Assembly (NCBI GenBank): GCA_964489055.1 | Contig: CAZAXF010000003.1 | Location: forward strand, 1 to 64,000 | Direction: 5' to 3' | Source of the DNA: 66-474 sp964489055 | GTDB taxonomy: Bacteria > Pseudomonadota > Gammaproteobacteria > Xanthomonadales > Rhodanobacteraceae | Length of the DNA stretch: 64,000 nucleotides | Part shown: piece after piece, positions 41,512-50,845 of the stretch | Layout: each line of letters begins with the position of its first letter | How positions within the stretch are numbered: position 1 is the first letter of the stretch | Program-made: the position numbers and the translations under genes | The notes under the pieces: generated by a model | What the model was told of the DNA's origin: nothing | What the model saw: only the letters and a program-made list of their open reading frames with translations | Databases searched by the model: none

Positions 41512-43989
41512 ATGAGCACCATCATTACCCTGATCTGCGTGGCCATCGTCGGCCTGGCCTGTGCCTATTTCCGCGCCCGCCTGTGGCTGTGGTCGCTGCT
41601 GACGATCGCGACCATCCTTGCCGTCGGTTTCGGCCTGCACGCGCTGGTGCCGATGTGGGTACTGCTGGGCATCTTCGTGGTGCTGGTGGCGATCCCGTTG
41701 AACGTGAAACCGTTGCGTCGCGCGCTGTTCGCCGCGCCGGTGCTGAAACTGTTCAAGCGGGTGCTGCCGAAGATTTCCGAGACCGAGCAGGTCGCGCTGG
41801 ACGCCGGCACGGTCGGATTCGAGGGCGAGCTGTTCGCCGGCAAGCCCGCCTGGGCCAAGCTGCTGTCCGAACCCAAACCCGAGCTCAGTGAGGAGGAACA
41901 GGCGTTCCTCGATGGCCCGTGCGAAGAACTGTGCGCCATGGTCGACGACTGGCAGATCACCCACGAACTGGCCGACCTGCCGCCGGAGATCTGGGAGTTC
42001 ATCAAGAAGAAGGGATTCTTCGCGATGATCATCCCCAAGCGCTATGGCGGGCTCGAATTTTCCGCCTTCGCGCACTCGGCGGTGCTGCAGAAACTCTCCA
42101 GCATTTCCGCGACGCTTTCCTCGCTGGTGGCGGTGCCCAACTCGCTGGGCCCGGCCGAACTGCTGCTGCGCTATGGCAGCGAGGACCAGAAGAACCATTA
42201 TCTGCCGCGCCTGGCCGATGGCCGCGAGGTGCCGTGCTTTGCGCTGACCGGCCCGTACGCGGGTTCGGATGCGACATCGATTCCCGACTACGGCATCGTG
42301 TGCAAACAGACCGTCGATGGCAAGGAAACGCTGGGCATCAAGCTCACCTTCGACAAGCGCTACATCACCCTGGCGCCGGTCGCGACGCTGGTGGGCCTGG
42401 CGTTCCGGATGTATGACCCCGAAAGCCTGTTGGGTGACACCGAAGACCTCGGCATCACCCTGGCGCTGATTCCGCGCGAAACCGAGGGACTTGAAATCGG
42501 CCGCCGGCATTTCCCGCTCAACATTCCGTTCCAGAACGGCCCGTTGCGCGGCAAGGACGTGTTCGTGCCGATTGACACCCTGATCGGCGGTCCGCACATG
42601 GCCGGCCACGGCTGGCGGATGCTGGTTGAATGCCTGTCGGTGGGGCGCGGCATCTCGTTGCCGTCCAATGCCACCGGTTTCGTGCGCATGGCGGCCGGCG
42701 CGACCGGTGCCTACGCGCGCATCCGCAAGCAGTTCGGTCTCGCGGTGGCGCGCTTCGAGGGCGTCGAGGAAGCGCTGGCGCGGATCGGTGGCTATTCCTA
42801 CGCGGTGGCGGCGCTCTCGCGCGCGTCGGCGGCCGCGGTCGATCGCGGCGAAAAACCGGCGGTCGCCTCGGCGATCGCCAAGTGCCACGCCACCGAGCTT
42901 GGCCGGTCCGTGATCCAGGACGCGATGGACGTGCACGGCGGCAAGGGCATCCAGCTCGGGCCGTCCAATTACCTTGGCCGCATGTGGCAAGGCGCGCCGA
43001 TCCCGATCACGGTCGAGGGTGCCAACATCATGACCCGCAGCCTGATGATATTCGGCCAGGGCGCGATCCGCTGCCATCCGTGGATCCTCAAGGAAATGCA
43101 CGCGGTGCAGGAACCGGACCGCAGCAAGGCGCTGCGCGAGCTGGACGAGGCGCTGTTCGGGCACATGGGCTTCGGCATTTCCAACGCGGTGCGCTCATTC
43201 TGGTTCGGGATCACCTTCGCCAAGTTCGGCAAGGCGCCGGGCGACGCCTACACGCGCCGCTACTACCGCAAGCTGAACCGCTACTCGGCGGCGCTGGCGC
43301 TGCTTTCCGACACCGCTATGGGCGTGCTGGGCGGCAAGCTGAAGTTCAAGGAAAAGATTTCCGCGCGCCTCGGTGACGTGCTCTCGTACCTGTACATCTG
43401 CTCGGCAATGCTGAAGCGCTACGAGGACGAGGGCCGGCCCGAAGTCGAGCGGCCGATGCTGGCCTGGGCCTTCCATGAATCGATGTGGCGGATCCAGATG
43501 GCGCTGGACGGCGTGATCCGCAACTTCCCGGTGCGCCCGGTCGCGTGGCTGGTGCACACCCTGGTGTTTCCGTTCGGCCGCCGCGAGGTGCCGCCCTCGG
43601 ATCGACTGGGTCGCCGCGTGGCTGCGCTGCTGACCGCACCCAACGCCGCGCGCGACGCACTGGTCAAGGGCGCGTACCTGAGCCCCGAGGCCAACAACCC
43701 CATCGGCCGCATGCACGCGCTGCTCCCCGATGTGATTGCCGCCGAGCCGGTCGAACGCAAGTTCCTCAAGGCGATGAAGTCGGGCACCATCAAGGCGCAC
43801 GACTACTTCGAGCAGCTTGCCGAGGCCGAACAGCAGGGCGCCATCAGCGCAACCGAACGCAAGCAGCTCGAACACCTGCGCCGCATCACCGCCGAATTCA
43901 TCAACGTCGACGACTTCGACTCCGAGGAAATGCGCGCGGCCGTGATCCACGACAGCAAGGACGCGAAGCGCTCGCTGCACGTGGCGTGA
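41512..43989 (+). CDS. fadE: Acyl-CoA dehydrogenase FadE
   Basis: An 825-residue FAD-dependent enzyme catalysing the first oxidation of beta-oxidation, close in length to E. coli FadE (814). Two N-terminal membrane segments (about residues 3-20 and 24-60) anchor it. The acyl-CoA dehydrogenase core runs from about 110 to 520: FAMIIPKRYGGLEFSAFAHS, CFALTGPYAGSDATSIPDYG, RKQFGLAVARFEGVEEAL, MDVHGGKGIQLGPSNYLGRMWQ, and PITVEGANIMTRSLMIFGQG with the catalytic Glu. The DUF1974 C-terminal region follows. The ATG at 41512 has GAGAGG upstream. It probably shares the TetR-regulated promoter with the hydrolase gene. Confidence 0.95.
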   Translation: MSTIITLICVAIVGLACAYFRARLWLWSLLTIATILAVGFGLHALVPMWVLLGIFVVLVAIPLNVKPLRRALFAAPVLKLFKRVLPKISETEQVALDAGTVGFEGELFAGKPAWAKLLSEPKPELSEEEQAFLDGPCEELCAMVDDWQITHELADLPPEIWEFIKKKGFFAMIIPKRYGGLEFSAFAHSAVLQKLSSISATLSSLVAVPNSLGPAELLLRYGSEDQKNHYLPRLADGREVPCFALTGPYAGSDATSIPDYGIVCKQTVDGKETLGIKLTFDKRYITLAPVATLVGLAFRMYDPESLLGDTEDLGITLALIPRETEGLEIGRRHFPLNIPFQNGPLRGKDVFVPIDTLIGGPHMAGHGWRMLVECLSVGRGISLPSNATGFVRMAAGATGAYARIRKQFGLAVARFEGVEEALARIGGYSYAVAALSRASAAAVDRGEKPAVASAIAKCHATELGRSVIQDAMDVHGGKGIQLGPSNYLGRMWQGAPIPITVEGANIMTRSLMIFGQGAIRCHPWILKEMHAVQEPDRSKALRELDEALFGHMGFGISNAVRSFWFGITFAKFGKAPGDAYTRRYYRKLNRYSAALALLSDTAMGVLGGKLKFKEKISARLGDVLSYLYICSAMLKRYEDEGRPEVERPMLAWAFHESMWRIQMALDGVIRNFPVRPVAWLVHTLVFPFGRREVPPSDRLGRRVAALLTAPNAARDALVKGAYLSPEANNPIGRMHALLPDVIAAEPVERKFLKAMKSGTIKAHDYFEQLAEAEQQGAISATERKQLEHLRRITAEFINVDDFDSEEMRAAVIHDSKDAKRSLHVA

Positions 43990-44064
43990 CTTGGTGCGTC
44001 CCCCTTGTCCCACGGGAAGAAGGGGGCGAACGGCTGGATGCAGGTCCGGAATCGACCGGTGGGT

Positions 44065-44224
44065 GTAGCGTGCACTCCGTGCACGACAGGGCTCGCCGCT
44101 TGCCCACCGCCCATCGTGCGCGCAGCGCACGCTACAGCCATTGCGCGATGCCGTGTAGCGTGCACTTTGTGCACGTCGGACCAACGGGATGACGGCACTC
44201 CGTCGTGCGCGCAGCGCACGCTAC
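44065..44224. repeat. Two GTAGCGTGCAC palindromic repeat units
   Basis: Two units (44065-44135 and 44155-44224), each starting GTAGCGTGCACT, carrying a GTGCAC core, and ending CGCGCAGCGCACGCTAC, which is the inverted copy of the start. The outer arms GTAGCGTGC/GCACGCTAC pair across each unit. They fill the fadE-glpK spacer (43990-44310), where no gene is seen, and may end fadE transcription. Confidence 0.85.
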
Positions 44225-44310
44225 GGGAATCGGTGTTGCCGTTTGCAACGTGCGTTTGCCGGCCTGAACCTGCGATGCTTGGGCGGGAGCGTTGATCGGT
44301 GGTGGGAGAG

Positions 44311-45801
44311 ATGACGCACTTTCTGGTACTGGACCAGGGCACGAGCAGCAGCCGCGCGATGGTGTTCGATGCGCGTGGGCGGATCGTGGCGGTGGCGCGG
44401 CGCGAGCTGCAGGTGGCGTATCCGCATCCGGGCTGGGTCGAGCAGGATGCGGGGGAAATCTGGACCTCACAGCAACAGGCCGCCGTCGAGGCGCTGGCGC
44501 AGGCCGGGATCGGTGCGGATGAAATCGCCGCGCTCGGCATCGCCAACCAGCGCGAGACCACGGTCATCTGGGATCGCGCCGACGGGCGGCCGATCGTGCC
44601 GGCGATCGTGTGGCAGGACCGGCGCACGGCCGCGGAATGCCGGCGCCTGGATGCCGCCGGGGTTGCCGACATGGTGCGTGCCAGGACCGGCCTGCGCCTG
44701 GATCCGTATTTCGCGGCGACCAAGATCGCCTGGATCCTCGCCCACGTCGACGGCGCCCGCGAGCGCGCACGTCGCGGCGAGCTGGCGTTCGGCACCGTGG
44801 ATGCGTGGCTGGTCTGGAACCTCACCGAGGGTCGCGTGCACGCCACCGACGTCACCAACGCTTCGCGCACGTTGCTGTTCAACATCGATTTGCGGGACTG
44901 GGATCCGGAACTGCTGGAACTCTTCGACATCCCGCGCGCACTGCTGCCGGAGGTGCGTCCGTCGGCGGGGCGTTTTGGCAGCACCACGCTTGGCGGCGGC
45001 AGCATCGACCTGATCGGCGTGGCCGGCGACCAGCCGGCGGCGCTGCTCGGGCAACAATGCCGGCGCGCGGGGCAGGCCAAGAACACCTACGGCACCGGCG
45101 CGTTCGTGTTGATGCACACCGGTGCGCGGCGGCTGGACGCCGAGGGATTGATTGCCTCGCCGGTGTGCAGCCTGCCGGGCGAGGCGCGGGCGTATGGACT
45201 GGAAGGGTCCATGTTCGTCGCCGGTGCGCTGGTGCAGTGGCTGCGCGACGGGCTGGGCCTGATCGAACATTCCGCGGACATCGAGGCGCTGGCGCATGAA
45301 GTGCCCGACAGCGGCGGCGTGACCATCGTGCCGGCGCTGACCGGCCTTGGCGCGCCGTACTGGGATCCCGCCGCGCGCGGCACCATCCTCGGCGTGACCC
45401 GCGGCACCACGGCCGCGCACCTTGCCCGTGCCTGCCTTGAGGCCATCGCGTTCCGGACCTGCGACGTGATCGAGGCGATGCGGGCGGTGCTTGCGGCGCC
45501 CGTCGATGCGCTGCGCGTCGATGGCGGCGCCGCCGGCAACGACCTGCTGCTGCAGATCCAGGCCGACCTGCTCGGGATTCCGATCCTGCGGCCCACGGAA
45601 GCCGAATCCACCGCCAAGGGCGCGGCGGTGCTGGCGGCGGCAGGATCCGCGACGGTCGATGTTGATGGATTCGACGACTGGTGGCAGCTCGACCGGCGCT
45701 TCGACCCGGCGTTGACCGAAGACGCGCGCAACCGTCGCTGCGCGCACTGGCGGCGGGGGATCGAACGTGCGCGCGACTGGGCAAGGGATGCCGAGCCGTG
45801 A
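44311..45801 (+). CDS. glpK: Glycerol kinase
   Basis: A 496-residue FGGY-family kinase making sn-glycerol 3-phosphate. It has N-terminal phosphate loop LDQGTSSSRAMVFD, IANQRETTVIWDR, GTVDAWLVWNLT, and catalytic Asp in GVAGDQPAALLGQ. The NTYGTGAFVLMHTG adenosine/phosphate motif and APYWDPAARGTILGVTRGT follow. The ATG at 44311 lies close behind a GGTGGTGGGAG stretch. The gene overlaps glpD downstream. Residues for allosteric FBP control cannot be judged by eye. Length and motifs match E. coli GlpK (502). Confidence 0.96.
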   Translation: MTHFLVLDQGTSSSRAMVFDARGRIVAVARRELQVAYPHPGWVEQDAGEIWTSQQQAAVEALAQAGIGADEIAALGIANQRETTVIWDRADGRPIVPAIVWQDRRTAAECRRLDAAGVADMVRARTGLRLDPYFAATKIAWILAHVDGARERARRGELAFGTVDAWLVWNLTEGRVHATDVTNASRTLLFNIDLRDWDPELLELFDIPRALLPEVRPSAGRFGSTTLGGGSIDLIGVAGDQPAALLGQQCRRAGQAKNTYGTGAFVLMHTGARRLDAEGLIASPVCSLPGEARAYGLEGSMFVAGALVQWLRDGLGLIEHSADIEALAHEVPDSGGVTIVPALTGLGAPYWDPAARGTILGVTRGTTAAHLARACLEAIAFRTCDVIEAMRAVLAAPVDALRVDGGAAGNDLLLQIQADLLGIPILRPTEAESTAKGAAVLAAAGSATVDVDGFDDWWQLDRRFDPALTEDARNRRCAHWRRGIERARDWARDAEP

Positions 45802-47381
45802 GCGGCATGGACCGCGCGCAAAACCTCGCCCGGCTGCAGCGCGAATCCTTCGACCTGCTGGTGATCGGCGGCGGCGCGACCGGCGCCGGCGTGGCGCTGG
45901 ACGCCGCCGCGCGCGGACTGTCGGTGGCACTGATCGAGCGCGGCGATTTCGCCAGCGGCACTTCCAGCCGCTCGACCAAGCTGGTGCACGGCGGGGTGCG
46001 CTATCTCGATGCCGCGGTGATGCATCGCGACCGCGCGCAGTTTCACCTGGTTCGCGAAGCACTGGCCGAGCGTGCGATCCTGCTTTCCATCGCGCCGCAC
46101 CTGGTGCATCCGCTGCGCACCGTGGTGCCGGCGTACACGTTGTGGCAGGCGATTTTTTATCGCGCGGGCCTGTGGCTGTACGACCGTGCGGCGGGCGACG
46201 CCGCGATCGGGCGCAGTCATTTCCTCTCGCGTGCGCGCATGCTTGCGTCCTTCCCACGGCTTAAGCGACGCGGCCTCAAGGGCGGCATTGCCTATTACGA
46301 CGGCCAGTTCGACGACGCGCGCATGGCGCTGGCGGTGCTGGCGACCGCGGCGCGCGAGTCCGCGGTGGTGGTCAATCGCGTCGAAGCCGTGGCGCTGCTG
46401 GAAGAGGGTGGACGCCTGCGCGGTGCGCGCGTGCATGACCGGATCGGCGGGCAAACGTTCGCGCTTGCCGCGCGCGTGGTCGTCAACGCGACCGGCCCCG
46501 GCAGTGATGCCCTGCGCCGCATGGAAAATCCGCGCGCCACGCCGCTCCTGGAACCCAGCCGCGGCACCCATGTAGCGCTGGAACGATCCTGGGCGCCGCG
46601 CGACGACGGTTTGCTGATTCCGAAGACTTCCGACGGGCGCGTGCTGTTCCTGCTGCCGTGGCAAGGCGCCACGCTTGCCGGCACCACCGACGTGGCCGCC
46701 GACGCGTGCTTCGATCCCGAGCCGAGCGACGCGGAAATCGACTACCTGCTGGCGCAACTGTCCGAATGGCTGGAGCCGCCGCCAGCTCGCGCGGCACTGC
46801 GCGCGAGCTGGGCCGGCCTGCGCCCGCTGATCGCCGAAGCCGCGACCCGCACCGCCAACATCGTGCGCGAGCACCACGTCGCAGTCGGACCGAAGGGCCT
46901 CGTGACCATCGCCGGCGGCAAGTGGACGACCTACCGGCGAATGGCCGAGGAGACCGTCGATCGTGCGATCGAGACGGCACACCTTGCCCCGCGCAATCCC
47001 TGCCGCACCCGCGAACTGAAGCTGGTCGGCGCCGAAGGTTTCGACCATGGATTGGCACGAACGCTCGCCACGCAACACCATCTCGACAACGACATCGCCG
47101 AACACCTGGCCCACGCCTACGGTGGCCTTGCCGCGCAACTGCTGGCCGAGGCCGGTGAAACCGGCACGCAGCGCCTGTGCCAGGGCCATCCGTACATCGA
47201 CGCCGAGGTCTGCTGGGCCCAACGGCACGAAATGGCGCTCACCGCCGCCGATGTCCTGGCCCGGCGCATGCGTCTTGCATTCATCGACACCCGCGCCGCG
47301 GCCGCGGTGCTACCGCGCGTCGAGGAGATCCTCGCCCGTCACGATCAATGGGGTCAGGATCAATGGGGTCAGAGTCATTGA
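45798..47381 (+). CDS. glpD: Aerobic glycerol-3-phosphate dehydrogenase
   Basis: A 527-residue membrane-associated FAD enzyme oxidising glycerol 3-phosphate to dihydroxyacetone phosphate, passing electrons to quinone. The FAD site is LLVIGGGATGAGVALDAAARG, then TSSRSTKLVHGGVRYL, VVNATGPGSD, and FLLPWQGATLAGTTD. The C-terminal GlpD domain begins around 390 (ELKLVGAEGFDHG). The GTG at 45798 overlaps the glpK stop (GTGA); an ATG at 45807 is the alternative. The last dozen residues (DQWGQDQWGQSH) come from a direct/inverted repeat that overlaps the gene end, and are not conserved family sequence. Confidence 0.95.
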   Translation: MSGMDRAQNLARLQRESFDLLVIGGGATGAGVALDAAARGLSVALIERGDFASGTSSRSTKLVHGGVRYLDAAVMHRDRAQFHLVREALAERAILLSIAPHLVHPLRTVVPAYTLWQAIFYRAGLWLYDRAAGDAAIGRSHFLSRARMLASFPRLKRRGLKGGIAYYDGQFDDARMALAVLATAARESAVVVNRVEAVALLEEGGRLRGARVHDRIGGQTFALAARVVVNATGPGSDALRRMENPRATPLLEPSRGTHVALERSWAPRDDGLLIPKTSDGRVLFLLPWQGATLAGTTDVAADACFDPEPSDAEIDYLLAQLSEWLEPPPARAALRASWAGLRPLIAEAATRTANIVREHHVAVGPKGLVTIAGGKWTTYRRMAEETVDRAIETAHLAPRNPCRTRELKLVGAEGFDHGLARTLATQHHLDNDIAEHLAHAYGGLAAQLLAEAGETGTQRLCQGHPYIDAEVCWAQRHEMALTAADVLARRMRLAFIDTRAAAAVLPRVEEILARHDQWGQDQWGQSH

Positions 47382-47495
47382 TCGCATCTGCCGCGAAGAA
47401 TGGCAGTGCCTGTCGTCATTGCAGTCGAGGCCGGGGCGACGTTGAAACAGGATCAATGACTCTGACCCCATTGATCTCATTGATCCCATTGATCT
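47341..47495. repeat. 26-bp perfect inverted repeat at the glpD/gdpD junction
   Basis: 47358-47383 and 47451-47476 are exact reverse complements (26 bp), beginning GATCAATGGGGTCA and ending TCATTGATC, separated by 67 bases. Extra part-copies extend it at 47343-47356 and after 47477. The left arm contains the glpD stop (47379-47381), and the right arm ends one base before the stop of the convergent glycerophosphodiesterase gene. It could form a large stem-loop that terminates both transcripts. Confidence 0.9.
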
Positions 47496-48415
47496 TGTTC
47501 AACGGCCATGGCGGGATCGTCGAGGCACATCGCGGCCACGCCGGATTGTGCGAGCCGGGAGAGGCTTTCGCGGTCGCGCACGTTGGGGCCCCAGGTGGCT
47601 ACGGAAACTCCGCACGATGCCGCCGCGCGGACTCGTTCGGTCGTGCAGTCCCGGTCGTACACGAACCATGCATCGCCGCCCGTGGCCGCGATCGCTTCGG
47701 GGTAGCCCTTGCGCGGGTCTTGTCCGGCAAGCCATGGTGCCGTCCCGGACTGGTATTGGTCGCGCAGCATCTGCAGGTCGGCTGCCGGCGGCGGGTCGTC
47801 TTCGCGAGGGGGCGGGCCGGCTTCGAACCAGCTCAGCGGGTTGGTGGTGAACCACGTTGAAAGCGTCGGGCACTGTTGCTTCGCGGCCACCAGTGCGCTC
47901 CAGTCGAAGGAACACAGCGTGGTGCGCGCGATGAAATCGTGCTCGCGGAGGATGGCCAGCGTTTTTTCGACCAGCGCGTGCCAGGGTTCGCGCGCCGCAT
48001 CCTCGATCGGCGTCTTGATTTCGACGATCAAGCGGAACGTGGGCGAGCGCGTTTTCACCAGCGCGATGACGTCCGCGAGCCGGGGGATGTGCTGGTCCGG
48101 CACCGGCTTGATCCGCGGGTGGCCGCGGGCGTAGGCGCTGCCGGGACGCGGGGTGCCGATGTCGAAGCGTTGCAATTCGGCGAACGTCAGGTCCGCGATC
48201 CGCGGCGGGTTGATTTCACCGATCCACACACCGTCCGGACCGCGGCAGAACCCACCGTCCAGTGCATCGTCGTGATGCACCACCACCTGCCGGTCACGGC
48301 TCAGACGCACGTCAAGCTCGGCGCCGTCGGCGCCAAGCTCGATGGCATGGTCGAACGCTGCCAGCGTGTTCTCGACACGCAACGCCGCGGCCCCACGGTG
48401 TGCAATCACCTGCAT
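47477..48415 (-). CDS. Glycerophosphodiester phosphodiesterase (UgpQ-like)
   Basis: A 312-residue GDPD-family enzyme that hydrolyses glycerophosphodiesters to glycerol 3-phosphate and an alcohol. It has catalytic His and following residues in VIAHRGAAALRVENTLAAF, metal-binding Glu/Asp in GADGAELDVRLSRDRQVVVHHD, and LIVEIKTP (about residue 140). The C-terminal GVSVATWGPNVRDRESL resembles the substrate-loop region. There is no signal peptide, so it is cytoplasmic like UgpQ. Product and position opposite glpKD make a coherent glycerol-phosphate set. The C-terminal EQDQWDQ comes from the repeat shared with glpD. Confidence 0.92.
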   Translation of the reverse strand: MQVIAHRGAAALRVENTLAAFDHAIELGADGAELDVRLSRDRQVVVHHDDALDGGFCRGPDGVWIGEINPPRIADLTFAELQRFDIGTPRPGSAYARGHPRIKPVPDQHIPRLADVIALVKTRSPTFRLIVEIKTPIEDAAREPWHALVEKTLAILREHDFIARTTLCSFDWSALVAAKQQCPTLSTWFTTNPLSWFEAGPPPREDDPPPAADLQMLRDQYQSGTAPWLAGQDPRKGYPEAIAATGGDAWFVYDRDCTTERVRAAASCGVSVATWGPNVRDRESLSRLAQSGVAAMCLDDPAMAVEQDQWDQ

Positions 48416-48515
48416 GGTCTTGTCCCTGGCCCCGGACATGCCCGGACATCGCCGCGTTTGGCCAATCCCGGGCCAATGCCATTGCAGACGGGCGCGACTC
48501 CGCGACAAATTTCAT

Positions 48516-48629
48516 CGTCATTCCGGACGCCGCGGAGCGGTGATCCGGAATCCACTTCGGCGCTGTTGCTGGCGCAAAAGTCAACCTGGATTCCGGGTTC
48601 CGTCCTTCGGCCGGCCCCGCAATGACGGG
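48516..48629. repeat. CGTCATTCCGG / CCGCAATGACG repeat element
   Basis: An element of about 114 bp starting CGTCATTCCGGACGCCG and ending CCGCAATGACGGG. Internally GATCCGGAATCCA (about 48542) is mirrored by TGGATTCCGGGTTCC (about 48588). This is a widespread small intergenic repeat type in proteobacteria. It sits between the gdpD start and fghA end. Confidence 0.75.
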
Positions 48630-48675
48630 CAAAAACGGGATTGCCCCGGTGCATGAACCGCGTGGCCTGCTGGTG

Positions 48676-49518
48676 TCACGCACACAACACCGCGGCGTGG
48701 TGCCGCAGGTGGTCCTCGATGAAACTTTGCACGAACCAGTAGCTGTGGTCGTAGCCCGGCTGCATGCGCAGGGTCAGCGGCTGACCGGCGGCCTTGCAGG
48801 CCTCGTCCAGCAGCTCGGGGCGCAATTGTTCGTGGAGGAAGGGATCCTGCTCGCCCTGGTCGACCAGGATCTTGCCGGGGAAACGCTTGCCCGCCCGGAT
48901 CAATTCGGTCGCGTCGTGCTGCTTCCATTGCTCGCGATCCGGTCCGAGGTACATGATGAAGATCTTGCGTTCTCCCCACGGAACCTGTGTGGGGGCGGCG
49001 ATCGGCGCCAGCGCCGAGAGCGAGCGGTATTTGCCCGGGTGCCGGAGTGCCAGCGTCAGCGCACCATGGCCGCCCATGGAATGGCCCATGATGCCGCAGC
49101 GCTCGAAATCGGCGGGAAAGTTCGCCGCGATTACGTTCGGCAGTTCATCGCTCACCCAGGTTTCCATCTGGAAACGTGACGACCACGGCGACTCGGTGGC
49201 ATCGACGTAGAAACCTGCCCCCTCGCCGAATTCCCAGTCGTCGGTGGCGCCCTCGAAACCCGTGTCGCGCGGACTGGTGTCCGGCGCGACCAGGATCAGG
49301 CCGAGCTCGGCGGCGGCGCGCTGGGCGCCGGCCTTGATCGGAAAGGTTTCGGGCGTGCAGGTGAGGCCGGCGAGGTAGATCAATACCGGAGCCTTCCCGT
49401 TGGCGGCCTGGGGTGGTGTGTATACCGCAAACTCCATGGGACCCGCGCATGCCTTCGACTCGTGGCGATAGAAGCCTTGCATGCCGCCGAAGCAGCGTTG
49501 TTCCGAAATCGTTTCCAT
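48676..49518 (-). CDS. fghA: S-formylglutathione hydrolase
   Basis: A 280-residue esterase-D family hydrolase that releases formate and glutathione from S-formylglutathione. It has the N-terminal GMQGFYRHESKACAGPMEFA, PVLIYLAGLTCTPETF, nucleophile Ser in GIMGHSMGGHGAL (about residue 148), acid Asp in DQGEQDPFL and catalytic His in GYDHSYWF. Length and motifs are typical of FghA/FrmB. It lies 131 bases downstream of the formaldehyde-oxidising dehydrogenase on the same strand, with a partial repeat between. Confidence 0.95.
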   Translation of the reverse strand: METISEQRCFGGMQGFYRHESKACAGPMEFAVYTPPQAANGKAPVLIYLAGLTCTPETFPIKAGAQRAAAELGLILVAPDTSPRDTGFEGATDDWEFGEGAGFYVDATESPWSSRFQMETWVSDELPNVIAANFPADFERCGIMGHSMGGHGALTLALRHPGKYRSLSALAPIAAPTQVPWGERKIFIMYLGPDREQWKQHDATELIRAGKRFPGKILVDQGEQDPFLHEQLRPELLDEACKAAGQPLTLRMQPGYDHSYWFVQSFIEDHLRHHAAVLCA

Positions 49519-49649
49519 TGTTTCTCACTCCTCGATTGACGGGAATCGGCAGCTTGCGCCTGCCGGGAAATTCGCGACTTGCTCGTCAATCACGGGCGGC
49601 TCGCGCCGTTGGCGTGCAGCACCCGGAATGACGAAGCCTTGCGAGGCCA

Positions 49650-50759
49650 TCAGTACACGACCACGCTGCGTATCGACTCCCCCTTGTGCATCAGGTCGAA
49701 ACCGTGATTGATGTCCTCGAGCTTCAGGTGGTGCGTGATCATCGGGTCGATCTCGATCAGGCCCTGCATGTACCAGTCGACCACCCTGGGTACGTCGGTG
49801 CGTCCGCGCATCCCGCCGAACGCGGTGCCGATCCAGCGCCGTCCGGTGACCAGCTGGAAGGGCCGCGTCGAGATTTCCTTTCCGGCCCCGGCGACGCCGA
49901 TGATGCAGGAAACGCCCCAGCCCTTGTGGCAGCATTCCAGCGCCTGGCGCATCACCTTGACGTTGCCGATGCACTCGAAGGAGTAATCGGCGCCGCCTTT
50001 CGTCAATGAAACAAGGTAGGGCACCAGGTCGCCTTCGACTTCGCCGGCGTTGACGAAATGCGTCATGCCGAATTTTTCCGCGAGCTCCTTGCGTTTGGGG
50101 TTCAGGTCGACGCCCACGATCATCGCCGCGCCGGCAAGGCGTGCACCCTGGATCACGTTGAGGCCGATGCCGCCCAATCCGAAAACCACGACCTTCGCGC
50201 CCGGTTCCACCTTTGCCGTATTGACGACCGCGCCGATGCCCGTCGAGACGCCGCAGCCGATGTAGCAGACCTTGTCGAACGGCGCGTCCTCGCGGATCTT
50301 CGCCACCGCGATTTCCGGCAGCACCGTGTATTCGGCGAAGGTGGAGGTGCCCATGTAGTGGTGGATCATTTCGCCGCCCGATGAAAAGCGGCTGCTGCCG
50401 TCGGGCATCAGGCCCTTGCCCTGGGTTTCGCGGACCGCCTGGCACAGGTTGGTCTTGGGGTTGAGGCAATACTCGCACTCGCGGCATTCGGGCGTGTACA
50501 GCGGGATCACGTGGTCTCCCTTCTGCACCGACGTGACCCCTGCGCCGGTCTCGACCACGACGCCCGCGCCCTCGTGCCCGAGGATCGCCGGGAACAGGCC
50601 TTCGGGGTCGTCGCCAGACAACGTGAAGGCATCGGTGTGGCACAGGCCGGTGGCCTTCAATTGCACCAGCACCTCGCCCGCGTGCGGGCCCTCGAGGTCG
50701 ACGGTTTCGATTGTGAGCGGCGCACCGGCCTTGTGCGCGACGGCGGCTTTCACTTTCAT
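49650..50759 (-). CDS. frmA: S-(hydroxymethyl)glutathione dehydrogenase (class III ADH)
   Basis: A 369-residue zinc alcohol dehydrogenase oxidising the formaldehyde-glutathione adduct with NAD. Catalytic zinc ligands lie in GLCHTDAFTLSG, GHEGAGVV and CYIGCGVSTGIGAV; the structural zinc loop is CRECEYCLNPKTNLC (four Cys); the NAD site is VFGLGGIGLNVIQGARLAGA. RTDVPRVVDWYM and the C-terminal SIRSVVVY are typical of class III enzymes. The ATG at 50759 is chosen from the family N-terminus (MKVKAAVAHKAGAPL); a longer frame upstream runs into unrelated sequence. With fghA it completes glutathione-dependent formaldehyde detoxification. No FrmR repressor is adjacent. Confidence 0.96.
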   Translation of the reverse strand: MKVKAAVAHKAGAPLTIETVDLEGPHAGEVLVQLKATGLCHTDAFTLSGDDPEGLFPAILGHEGAGVVVETGAGVTSVQKGDHVIPLYTPECRECEYCLNPKTNLCQAVRETQGKGLMPDGSSRFSSGGEMIHHYMGTSTFAEYTVLPEIAVAKIREDAPFDKVCYIGCGVSTGIGAVVNTAKVEPGAKVVVFGLGGIGLNVIQGARLAGAAMIVGVDLNPKRKELAEKFGMTHFVNAGEVEGDLVPYLVSLTKGGADYSFECIGNVKVMRQALECCHKGWGVSCIIGVAGAGKEISTRPFQLVTGRRWIGTAFGGMRGRTDVPRVVDWYMQGLIEIDPMITHHLKLEDINHGFDLMHKGESIRSVVVY

Positions 50760-50845
50760 GCGGTGGCTCCGTTTCAAGGCGACCCCGGAGTGTAACCTGA
50801 CGATCGTGAGGTTCGCGTTGTCGCGCTGTGTCGTGAAGAACGCTT

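Noticed and set aside
40396..43164. 922-codon minus-strand open frame
   Set aside because: It lies antisense to the alpha/beta hydrolase and fadE, which have clear families, start signals and a regulated promoter. The antisense translation is His/Arg/Gln-rich noise typical of GC-rich shadows.
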